Shown here piece by piece: positions 1 through 6,941 of a DNA stretch of 64,000 nucleotides. The stretch's first letter is position 1. Each line of letters begins with the position of its first letter. Source of the stretch: FEB-7 sp963698265 (lineage in GTDB: Bacteria > Pseudomonadota > Gammaproteobacteria > Burkholderiales > Usitatibacteraceae); contig CAVOQC010000004.1 of assembly GCA_963698265.1 (NCBI GenBank), positions 186,001 through 250,000 on the forward strand, read 5' to 3'. The translations under genes and the position numbers were made by a program. The notes beneath the pieces were generated by a model that made no database searches, was not told where the DNA came from, and saw nothing but the letters and a program-made list of their open reading frames with translations.

Positions 1-518
1 CCCGAGTGCGCCGCCTCCTCGGGATATTCGTGGTCGCGGTGCTCTACTTCGTGGCCGTGCACCATGTGACCAACCTGTACTGGGCGAAGCAGGCCGCCTT
101 CGAGCGCTTCATCCTCGTCGCCGGCTCGCCTTATCCGCTGCTCTTCTGGGCCGGTTTCGTCGGCCTGGGGAGCGCGGCTCCCCTGGTGCTGCTCTTCCAC
201 CCGCGCTTCTCCGACCCCCGCGCGACGGCGATCGCCGCGGCGCTGGTCGCGCTCGGGGCGTTCGCGTTCCTCTACGTCTTCATCATCGGCGGGCAGGTGT
301 TCCCCCTCGAGATCTTCCCGGGCTACGAGGCGCGGAGCACGTTCCACGATGGCCGGGTCGGGGCCTATGCGCCGAGCCTCGCGGAATTCCTGCTGGGCGC
401 GGGAGGACTGGCGGCCTCGTTCCTCATCGCGCTGGTCGGCGTGCGCGCGCTGCCGATTCTCCCGCCGAGGGAGATCGGCTTGCCGGTCGCAGCGCCGGTC
501 GCCGCGCCGGCGAAGTGA
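1..518 (+). CDS. dsrP: DsrP, NrfD-family membrane subunit of DsrMKJOP (5' end outside window)
   Basis: This is the C-terminal part of an integral membrane protein; the frame is open at the left edge, so the true start lies upstream. About 170 residues remain, with four strongly hydrophobic segments (near residues 4-22, 42-64, 76-95 and 122-147 of the visible part) and a Pro/Ala-rich tail. In the family (NrfD/PsrC type, about 400 residues) DsrP is the quinone-interacting membrane anchor of the DsrMKJOP electron-transfer complex that works with DsrAB and DsrC in sulfur oxidation. The name rests mainly on context: it is followed at 19 bp by dsrN and then dsrR, the order dsrP-dsrN-dsrR known from Allochromatium vinosum and Thiobacillus. 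Any NrfD-type subunit would look similar, so the fragment alone would not prove DsrP. Confidence 0.75.
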   Translation, partial: RVRRLLGIFVVAVLYFVAVHHVTNLYWAKQAAFERFILVAGSPYPLLFWAGFVGLGSAAPLVLLFHPRFSDPRATAIAAALVALGAFAFLYVFIIGGQVFPLEIFPGYEARSTFHDGRVGAYAPSLAEFLLGAGGLAASFLIALVGVRALPILPPREIGLPVAAPVAAPAK

Positions 519-537
519 TCTTGCCGAGGGCGGCCCC

Positions 538-1932
538 GTGAGCGGGCTCCTGGTTTCCGCTGCCTGGCGTTCGTCGGGCAAGACGAGCATCGCCACCGGC
601 CTCCTCGCGGGGCTTGCCGCGCGCGGGCTGTGCGTACAGCCCTTCAAGAAGGGGCCGGACTACATCGACCCGCAGTGGCTGGGGCTCGCCGCCGGACGCG
701 CCTGCCGCAACCTCGATCCCTACCTGCAGGGCGACGCGGAGGTCGCCGCCGACTGGGCGAGGCACGCCGGCGGCTGCGATCTCGCGATGATCGAGGGAAA
801 CCTCGGCCTGCATGACGGCATGGACCTCGACGGCGGCGACAGCAACGCGGCGCTGGCGCGCCTGCTCGGCGTGCCCGTGATCCTGGTGCTCGACGCACGG
901 GGCATGGGCCGCGGCGCGGCCGCGCTGCTCCAGGGGCTGGCGCTCTTCGATTCCGGCGTTCGCGTCGCGGGCGTGATCCTGAACCGCGTGGGCGGGGCCC
1001 GGCACGAGGGCAAGCTGCGCGCGGCCATCGAGCGCTTCACCCGGATTCCGGTCCTGGGCGCGATCGGCGAGGATCCGCGCGTTGGCGTGCGCGAACGCCA
1101 TCTGGGCCTCGTCCCGGCGGGCGAGCTGGACGATTCCCGCGAGCGCGTGGAGGGCATGCGCGAGGCCGTCTGCGCCTGCGTCGACCTGGATGCCGTCCTC
1201 GCGATCGCCCGGACTGCGGCACCCATCGTCGCGCCGGCGCCCGGGCCGGCACCGCCGGCACCGGCGCTTCGCATCGGTATCGCCCGGGACCGGGCCTTCG
1301 GCTTCTACTACCCCGACGACCTCGATGCCTTCCGGGCGTGCGGCGCCGAGCTCGTGACGGTGGACACCCTGGCCGATGGGCGCCTCGCGGAGGTCGACGG
1401 TTTCTTCATCGGTGGCGGCTTTCCCGAGGTCCACGCCCCGGGGCTCGCGGCGAACCGTGCGCTGCGCGAAAGCATTCGCCAGGCGATCGAGGACGGACTG
1501 CCGGTCTATGCCGAATGCGGCGGCCTCATGTACCTCGCACGCTCGCTCACGTGGCGGGGGCAGACCTGGGAGATGGTCGGGGCGATTCCCGCCGACATCG
1601 TCATGCAGGCGAAGCCGGTGGGGAAGGGGTACGTGCGGCTCGCGGAAACCGGCGACCATCCCTGGGGCGCGGGCGAGGGCACGAGCATCCGGGCTCACGA
1701 GTTCCACTATTCCACGCTCGTGCATGCCGACCCGGGGCTTCGCTACGCCTGGCGCATGGAGCGCGGCGAGGGCGCGGGGGCCGGCCGCGACGGCATCGTC
1801 CATCGCAACGTGCTCGCGTCCTACTCGCACCAGCGCGGCGTCGGCGGCAACGACTGGGTCCGGCGCTTCCTGCGCCACGTCGCCCGCGTGAAGGCCGCGC
1901 GCGAGGGCGCAGCCGCAGTCGCGGCCCGCTGA
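538..1932 (+). CDS. dsrN: DsrN, siroheme amidase (cobyrinate a,c-diamide synthase family)
   Basis: The product has 464 residues, the usual length for the CbiA/CobB family. It has an N-terminal ATP-binding loop around residues 11-16 (SSGKTS) and a C-terminal class I glutamine amidotransferase domain with the nucleophile in the motif YAECGGLMY (Cys327). The family amidates carboxylates of tetrapyrroles using glutamine and ATP. In dsr operons the member DsrN is thought to convert siroheme to the siroheme amide used by reverse-acting sulfite reductase. The GTG start at 538 was chosen because the family N-terminus (hydrophobic strand then P-loop) begins there and it lies 19 bp after dsrP; reading further upstream would run into dsrP. 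A corrin role (cbiA) is the alternative, but no other cobalamin gene is nearby and the dsr context favours DsrN. Confidence 0.88.
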   Translation: MSGLLVSAAWRSSGKTSIATGLLAGLAARGLCVQPFKKGPDYIDPQWLGLAAGRACRNLDPYLQGDAEVAADWARHAGGCDLAMIEGNLGLHDGMDLDGGDSNAALARLLGVPVILVLDARGMGRGAAALLQGLALFDSGVRVAGVILNRVGGARHEGKLRAAIERFTRIPVLGAIGEDPRVGVRERHLGLVPAGELDDSRERVEGMREAVCACVDLDAVLAIARTAAPIVAPAPGPAPPAPALRIGIARDRAFGFYYPDDLDAFRACGAELVTVDTLADGRLAEVDGFFIGGGFPEVHAPGLAANRALRESIRQAIEDGLPVYAECGGLMYLARSLTWRGQTWEMVGAIPADIVMQAKPVGKGYVRLAETGDHPWGAGEGTSIRAHEFHYSTLVHADPGLRYAWRMERGEGAGAGRDGIVHRNVLASYSHQRGVGGNDWVRRFLRHVARVKAAREGAAAVAAR

Positions 1933-1962
1933 GGGCCGGAATCTTCCAGAGGAAACCGACGC

Positions 1963-2262
1963 ATGATCACCATTACGCAGAACGCCGCCGAGCGGATCCG
2001 GCAATCGGCCACGGAATCGGGAACGGAGCCGCCGGTGCTGCGCGTGGCCGCGAAGCCCTCGGCGGACGGCACGCTCGAGTTCGGCATGGGCTTCGACCAG
2101 GAGCGTCCCGGGGACACGACCGTGGAGCTCGAAGGCATCGTCGTGGTGGTGGCCGAGACCAGCCGGGAGTTCGTCGAAGGCACGCGCATCGACTTCGTCG
2201 AGATGGAGCCCGGGGACTTCCGCTTCATCTTCGCCCCCGCAGGCGAGGCGGGCGACCGATGA
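1963..2262 (+). CDS. dsrR: DsrR, IscA-like protein lacking the cluster-binding cysteines
   Basis: This 99-residue protein resembles the A-type iron-sulfur carrier (IscA/HesB) fold in length and pattern. It has no cysteine at all, so the three cysteines used by true A-type carriers are missing. That matches DsrR of Allochromatium vinosum, described as IscA-like but unable to bind iron or Fe-S clusters and affecting dsr expression after transcription. A purine-rich stretch (CCAGAGGAAACC) precedes the ATG. The gene lies 30 bp after dsrN and its stop overlaps the start of the next gene by 4 bp, so it is probably translated as part of the dsr operon. Assignment is from length, cysteine absence and neighbours. 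Confidence 0.85.
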   Translation: MITITQNAAERIRQSATESGTEPPVLRVAAKPSADGTLEFGMGFDQERPGDTTVELEGIVVVVAETSREFVEGTRIDFVEMEPGDFRFIFAPAGEAGDR

Positions 2263-3044
2263 GCGCGCGCGGCGAGGTCTTCCTGGTCGGGACGGGGCCG
2301 GGCGATCCGGAGCTCCTCACGGTCAAGGCGCTGCGCCTGATCCGCGAGGCGGAGGTCGTCCTCTACGACAATCTCGTCTCCGCGGAGATCATGGCGCTCG
2401 TGCCGGCCGGAACCGAGCGCGTCTACGTCGGAAAGAAGCGCAGCGACCACGCGATGCGCCAGGAGGCGATCAACGAGCTGCTGGTGGAGTTCGCGCGCCG
2501 CGGCCGGCGCGTGGTCCGGTTGAAGGCGGGAGACCCTTTCGTCTTCGGCCGGGGCGGCGAGGAGATCGAGACCCTCGGCGCGAGCGGCGTGCGCTTCGAG
2601 GTCGTGCCCGGGATCACCGCGGCGCTCGGCGCGGCCTCCTATGCCGGCATCCCGCTCACGCACCGCGACTACGCCCAATCGTGCGTGTTCGTGACGGGCA
2701 ACACGCAGGACGGCTCGCTCAACGTCGATTGGGCGGCCATCGTGCGGCCGCGCCAGACGGTCGTGATCTACATGGGTTTCCAGAACCTGGCCGAGCTCTG
2801 CCACGAGCTCGTGGCCCACGGGCTGTCGCCCGCCACGCCGGCCGCGATGATCCAGCAGGCCACGACGAGCGCGCAGCGCGTGGTGAGCGCCGATCTCGCC
2901 ACCCTGGCCGACCGGGCGCACGAGGCGGGCCTGAAGCCGCCGACGCTCATCATCGTGGGCGAGGTGGTGCGGCTGCGCGAGCGCCTGGAATGGTTCGAGG
3001 CGAACCGGGCCGCGGAGCCCGAAGGCGCCCCGCAGCAGGGCTAG
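2259..3044 (+). CDS. cobA: Uroporphyrinogen-III C-methyltransferase (SUMT), siroheme branch
   Basis: The 261-residue protein has the hallmarks of SAM-dependent tetrapyrrole methylases: the N-terminal motif VGTGPGDPELLTVKA (about residues 9-23), the central RLKAGDPFVFGRGGEE (about 87-102) and VPGITAALGAASYAGIPLTHR (near 111-131, given here only as position and key residues PGITA and PLTHR). SUMT methylates uroporphyrinogen III at C2 and C7 to precorrin-2, the first committed step to siroheme. It lacks the CysG N-terminal dehydrogenase/chelatase domain, so another protein must finish siroheme. The ATG overlaps the dsrR stop by 4 bp, which couples precursor supply to the siroheme-using dsr system. 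It could also be named sumT or cysG-type cobA. Confidence 0.9.
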   Translation: MSARGEVFLVGTGPGDPELLTVKALRLIREAEVVLYDNLVSAEIMALVPAGTERVYVGKKRSDHAMRQEAINELLVEFARRGRRVVRLKAGDPFVFGRGGEEIETLGASGVRFEVVPGITAALGAASYAGIPLTHRDYAQSCVFVTGNTQDGSLNVDWAAIVRPRQTVVIYMGFQNLAELCHELVAHGLSPATPAAMIQQATTSAQRVVSADLATLADRAHEAGLKPPTLIIVGEVVRLRERLEWFEANRAAEPEGAPQQG

Positions 3045-3065
3045 AGCCCGGCGCGGGGGCGGCCG

Positions 3066-3719
3066 TCAGTGCGTCGAGCCGGAGAACTTGCGGCCGACCG
3101 CGTAGACGGCGGCTTCGACGCGCGAACTGAGGTTCAGCTTCGAGAGGATGTGGCGCACGTGCAGCTTCACGGTGTCGTGGCTGATGTCGAGCGCCTTGGC
3201 GATTCCCTTGTTGCTCATGCCCTGGGCGATGTAGCCCAGGATCTCCAGCTCGCGCTCGGTGAGGGCGCGCCCCTCGGGGCGGCCGGACTGCGCACCGAGC
3301 AGGTGGGTGAGCTTGGTGGCCATCGCCGGGGCCACGACGAGCTCCCCGCGCAGCGCCCGCCGGATGGAGTCCACGACGTCGTCGGGGTCCATGTCCTTCA
3401 GCAGGTAGCCGCGCACGCCGGCGCGCAGCGCGTTGGCCAGGTCCTCGTGCGAGTCGCACATCGTGAGGATAACCACCGGGGTCTCGAGTCCCTCGTCCCG
3501 GATCCGCTTCAGGAGCGAGAAGCCGTGCATGGCGGGCATGCGCAAGTCCATGATGAGGAGATCCGGCTTCAGCTCGTGCACGAGGCGAAGCGCGGCCTCG
3601 GGCTCGCCTGTCGCGCCGACCACGCGAATTCCGGCGCGGTGCTCGAGCAGCTCCGCGAGCCCGCGGCGGCAGAGCCCGTGGTCATCGATCAGCACGACGC
3701 GGATGGGTGTCTCGCTCAT
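3066..3719 (-). CDS. NarL/FixJ-family response regulator
   Basis: This 217-residue regulator has an N-terminal receiver domain (residues about 5-120) with acidic pocket residues D12 and D13 and phosphoacceptor D58 in LLIMDLRMP. A C-terminal LuxR-type helix-turn-helix (about 150-205) contains LTERELEILGYIAQG and the recognition segment KALDISHDTVKLHVRHI. It lies 3 bp downstream of the histidine kinase gene on the same strand, so the two form one operon and a cognate pair. It is NarL-like in sequence style. Its location between the dsr tail and soeBC-sat suggests control of sulfur oxidation genes, but that is inference from position only. Confidence 0.92.
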   Translation of the reverse strand: MSETPIRVVLIDDHGLCRRGLAELLEHRAGIRVVGATGEPEAALRLVHELKPDLLIMDLRMPAMHGFSLLKRIRDEGLETPVVILTMCDSHEDLANALRAGVRGYLLKDMDPDDVVDSIRRALRGELVVAPAMATKLTHLLGAQSGRPEGRALTERELEILGYIAQGMSNKGIAKALDISHDTVKLHVRHILSKLNLSSRVEAAVYAVGRKFSGSTH

Positions 3720-3722
3720 GGC

Positions 3723-4922
3723 TCAGTCCGGAATCGCGGGGCCCTGGGGAATGGACAGGCTCACCTGCGTTCCCTTGCCCGGCGCGCTCACGATGCGCAG
3801 CCGTCCGCCGATCCTCCGGGCGCGCTCGCGCATGATCTCGAGCCCGTAATGCTCGTCCGGCGCGGAACCGGAACGGCGGCGGGCGATGCGCGCGCCCGAG
3901 CCGTCGTCCTCGACGCTCACCCGCAGCGACGTGGCGGTGCGCTCGAGCACCACGCGCGCGTTGCTCGCTCCCGCGTGCTTGATCACGTTGGCCAGGGCCT
4001 CGCGCACGATCTGGAAGACCTGGGCCTCCTGCTCGGCGGGCAGGCGCAGGTCGCGTGCGCGGTTCTCGATGCGCAGGGCCACGCCCGTGCGATTGTGGAA
4101 GCTGCGGGCGGTGTTCTCGAGGGCGTGCACCAGCCCCTCGCTGTCGAGCGGCTGGCGGAAGTGGGTGATGAGCTCGCGAAGCCCCGCATGGGCCTCCCCG
4201 AGGGACTCCTGGATGTCTCGGAAATACTTGAGTGCCTGGCTCGTGTCGCGCTCGCGGATCGCGTCCTGCAGCAGGCTCATGCGCATGCGCATGAAGGCGA
4301 GCCCCTGGGCGAGCGAGTCGTGGATCTCGCCCGCGAACATCTGGCGCTCGGCGAAAAGGGAGCTTTCGAGGCGTTCCTGCTCGAGGAGCGCGTTGTCGAG
4401 GACCAGGTCGAGCATTTCCGAGACCGGGCCGAGCAGCCCCATGATGTCGGAGGGCAGGCGCGCGGGCTGGCCGAAGAACAGGTTGAAGACGCCCATCGTC
4501 TCGCCCCGGCAGTGCAGGGGAATCGCCAGCATCGGGCCGGTATCCGGCCCGGTGGCGAAGACGCCCATGCGCCGCGCGCAGTCGAGCGACCCATCCTCCA
4601 CCTGCACGTCGTCGGTGCGCAGCGCCGCGCCGCACATGCCGCAGCCGGCATCGACCAGGGCCTCGCGGGCGAGAGCGTCGTCCGGCAACCCGACCGAACA
4701 GACGAGCTTCATGGGTCCGCCGGCGGGAGGCACGAGGCGGATGATCCCCCCGCGGGCGCCCGTAAGGGCGACGATCGCCTTCAGGCCGCGCTCGAGGAGG
4801 GCGTGGAGCGCTGGACTGGCCACGATGTCGCAGACCTTGTCCGTGGGCGCGCCAAGCGGCGCCAGGGCGGGCCCTGGGGCGCACCCCTTGACGGGACTGG
4901 ATGCAGGCTGCTTCCTCGTCAC
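3723..4922 (-). CDS. Soluble GAF-domain sensor histidine kinase, NarX/NreB-like
   Basis: The 399-residue kinase has a GAF-type sensor region (about residues 40-175), a HisKA_3 dimerization region with phospho-acceptor His201 in GEIHDSLAQG, and a C-terminal ATPase with the N-box around IVREALANVIKHA and a G-box ending in APGKGTQVSLSIP. I see no transmembrane helix and no periplasmic nitrate-sensing loop, so it is probably cytosolic. The sensor carries Cys75, Cys94, Cys97 and Cys115, with a CGMCG pair, which could bind metal or respond to redox state. GTG at 4922 was chosen because an AGGAGG-like site precedes it at suitable distance; the frame stays open to 5048. It forms an operon with the response regulator downstream. 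Confidence 0.88.
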   Translation of the reverse strand: MTRKQPASSPVKGCAPGPALAPLGAPTDKVCDIVASPALHALLERGLKAIVALTGARGGIIRLVPPAGGPMKLVCSVGLPDDALAREALVDAGCGMCGAALRTDDVQVEDGSLDCARRMGVFATGPDTGPMLAIPLHCRGETMGVFNLFFGQPARLPSDIMGLLGPVSEMLDLVLDNALLEQERLESSLFAERQMFAGEIHDSLAQGLAFMRMRMSLLQDAIRERDTSQALKYFRDIQESLGEAHAGLRELITHFRQPLDSEGLVHALENTARSFHNRTGVALRIENRARDLRLPAEQEAQVFQIVREALANVIKHAGASNARVVLERTATSLRVSVEDDGSGARIARRRSGSAPDEHYGLEIMRERARRIGGRLRIVSAPGKGTQVSLSIPQGPAIPD

Positions 4923-5040
4923 GCGCTGGCTTCCTCCGAGTGGGAATTGCGGCCCCGCTGTTCCCGGGCCTCGATCTGTAACGGCAACGACAATTCTACG
5001 AGAAATCGGGCACGATGGACCGACCCCCCCACCCGCGGGC

Positions 5041-5113
5041 TCCCCCATGTGGGTAGGGGGACGTTCCCCCTTTCGGTAATAGACAGTGCAAGCCCCAAGC
5101 TGCGGTAATAGAC
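5041..5113. promoter_or_regulatory. Divergent control region between the sensor kinase operon and soeB
   Basis: The 255 bp between the kinase start (4922) and soeB (5178) hold several ordered elements. CGGTAATAGAC occurs twice as an exact direct repeat (5074-5084 and 5103-5113), 29 bp apart. Upstream, GGGGGA-CGT-TCCCCC (5056-5070) is a perfect 6-bp-stem inverted repeat, and CCCA-TG-TGGG at 5044-5053 is another short dyad. No clear -35/-10 pair or FNR box was recognised. The pattern suggests binding sites for a regulator, possibly the adjacent NarL-like protein, but this is inference. Confidence 0.4.
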
Positions 5114-5177
5114 GATCACCTCATAGGGTTTTCCCGGAAGGTCCTTTCCCCATGCATGCGCGCGCGAGCCGGATGCC

Positions 5178-5909
5178 ATGACGCAGCTCGCCCTGGTCAT
5201 CGACCTGAACGTCTGCGTGGGCTGCCACGCCTGCGTCACGAGCTGCAAGGAGTGGAATACCTCGGGCCCGGCCGGGCCCCTGCCGGACACGCAGGCCTAC
5301 GGCGAGCAGTACGCGGGCACGTTCTTCAACCGCGTGCAGACCTACGAGGTGGGCACCTTCCCCGCCACGGAGACGGTGCACTTCCCGAAGTCCTGCCTGC
5401 ACTGCGAGGACCCGCCCTGCGTCCCGGTCTGCCCGACGGGGGCGTCCTACAAGCGCAAGGAGGACGGCATCGTCCTGGTGGACCTGGACAAGTGCATCGG
5501 CTGCAAGTATTGCGCGTGGGCCTGTCCCTACGGCGCGCGCGAGCTCGACGACCGGAACAAGGTCATGAAGAAGTGCACCCTGTGCGTCGACCGCATCTAC
5601 GACCAGTCGCTCGAGCCCCGGGACCGGAAGCCCGCCTGCGTGATGGCCTGCCCGACCTCCGCGAGGCTCTTCGGCGACATCCATGACCCGGAGAGCGAGG
5701 TCTCCCGGGCCATCCGCGAGGAAGGGGGCTATCCCCTGATGCCCGAGTGGGGCACCCATCCGGCCAACCACTACCTGCCGCGGCGCAAGACCCGCGTGAA
5801 CATCCACGCCGACGAGCTCGAGCGCGCCGACAACCCCCTCAAGGTCGACCGCCAGCAACCCCGCCCCGCCAAGGGCGAACCCACGCTCGACGACGCGGTC
5901 ACCTGGTAG
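5178..5909 (+). CDS. soeB: SoeB-like four-cluster ferredoxin subunit of a molybdoenzyme (sulfite-oxidizing type)
   Basis: The 243-residue protein belongs to the DmsB/PsrB/SoeB family that carries four [4Fe-4S] clusters. Four cysteine groups are visible: CVGCHACVTSC near residue 13, CLHCEDPPCVPVCP near 74, CIGCKYCAWACPYGA near 106, and CTLC plus CVMACP near 134-160. It would pass electrons between a molybdopterin catalytic subunit and the membrane anchor encoded next, on the cytoplasmic face. The neighbourhood (dsr tail, sat) favours the cytoplasmic sulfite dehydrogenase SoeABC of sulfur oxidizers. The catalytic soeA gene is not adjacent: upstream lies only the divergent control region. DMSO or polysulfide reductase subunits would look alike, so the substrate is inferred. 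Confidence 0.78.
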   Translation: MTQLALVIDLNVCVGCHACVTSCKEWNTSGPAGPLPDTQAYGEQYAGTFFNRVQTYEVGTFPATETVHFPKSCLHCEDPPCVPVCPTGASYKRKEDGIVLVDLDKCIGCKYCAWACPYGARELDDRNKVMKKCTLCVDRIYDQSLEPRDRKPACVMACPTSARLFGDIHDPESEVSRAIREEGGYPLMPEWGTHPANHYLPRRKTRVNIHADELERADNPLKVDRQQPRPAKGEPTLDDAVTW

Positions 5910-5918
5910 AGGCCCGCC

Positions 5919-6896
5919 ATGCGCCCCGCACTCTCCGTGATCCTGCTGACCACCCTGCTCGGTGCGGGGCAGGGGCTGTTCCTGGCTACCTTCACGCACC
6001 AGGCCTACGCGCTCCTGGGCGTGCTGTCGCAGGACGCGAAGGGCCTGTACGGGCCCGCCGCGGCGATCTCGCTCGCGCTGCTGGGCGCCGGGCTCGTCGC
6101 TTCCTTTTTCCACCTCGGCCGCCCGGAGCGCGCGTGGCGCTCGGCCGCCATGTGGCGCACCTCGTGGCTTTCGCGCGAGGTGATCGTGCTGCCGGCGTTC
6201 ATGGGCACGGTCTTTCTCTACGGGGCGGCGCATTTGACCGGCTACAACCCGGTGCTCCTGCATCTCGCCGGCGGCGCGTCGGTCGACGCGAGCGTGGCCA
6301 TCGGCGTGGCCGGCTCCCTGCTCGCGTTCGCCCTCTACGTCTGCACGGCGATGATCTACGCGTGCCTGAAGTTCCTGCGCGAATGGCACAGCCCGCTCAC
6401 CGTGGCCAACTACATCCTGCTCGGCACCGCGTCCGGTTTTACGCTGGCGGCGGCGCTGGCGGCGGGGCTTGCCCCCTCGGAAGCCGGCTTCTTCGCGGGC
6501 TGGGCGCTGGTGTTCACCGCGCTGGGCGCGATTTCGCGGGGCGCCTCGCTCGTGCGCAACGCGAGACTGCGCCCGGTGAGCACGGTGCAGACCGCGATCG
6601 GCGTGCGCCACCCCGTCATCCGGCAGATCACGCAGGGCTTCACCGCGGGGTCGTTCAATACCCGCGAGTTCTTCCATGGGCAGGCGATGTCGCTGGTGCG
6701 CGCGGTGCGGTGGATCTTTCTCCTGTTCGCCTTCGCGATTCCCGCAGCCCTGGTCGCCACGCATTTCGCGACCGGGTCGTCCGCCGCGCTGACGGCGGCC
6801 ATCCTGGCGCAGATGGCCGGCCTCATGGCGGAGCGCTGGTTCTTCTTCGCGGAAGCCAACCACCCGCAAAACCTCTACTACCAGGCCGTGGCCTAG
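5919..6896 (+). CDS. soeC: SoeC-like membrane anchor (DmsC family)
   Basis: This 325-residue protein is almost wholly hydrophobic, with about eight or nine transmembrane segments, and contains the DmsC-type stretches SFFHLGRPERAWRS (near 62-75) and a C-terminal AERWFFFAEANHPQNLYY. DmsC-family anchors exchange electrons with the quinone pool for the attached iron-sulfur and molybdopterin subunits. It follows soeB by 9 bp and precedes sat by 45 bp, so soeB, soeC and sat are probably one transcript. With SoeB it would deliver electrons from sulfite oxidation to quinone. The absence of a neighbouring catalytic subunit is noted under findings. Confidence 0.78.
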   Translation: MRPALSVILLTTLLGAGQGLFLATFTHQAYALLGVLSQDAKGLYGPAAAISLALLGAGLVASFFHLGRPERAWRSAAMWRTSWLSREVIVLPAFMGTVFLYGAAHLTGYNPVLLHLAGGASVDASVAIGVAGSLLAFALYVCTAMIYACLKFLREWHSPLTVANYILLGTASGFTLAAALAAGLAPSEAGFFAGWALVFTALGAISRGASLVRNARLRPVSTVQTAIGVRHPVIRQITQGFTAGSFNTREFFHGQAMSLVRAVRWIFLLFAFAIPAALVATHFATGSSAALTAAILAQMAGLMAERWFFFAEANHPQNLYYQAVA

Positions 6897-6941
6897 GGCC
6901 GGGAAAACCCGATTGAAGACGAACCCACGACAGGAGGCACG

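Noticed and set aside
538..1932. Assignment as a cobalamin gene cbiA/cobB
   Set aside because: No other corrin genes nearby, and the dsrP-dsrN-dsrR order is diagnostic.
3723..4922. Assignment of the kinase as a nitrate sensor NarX
   Set aside because: No transmembrane helices or periplasmic nitrate-binding P-box are visible; only the kinase core is NarX-like.
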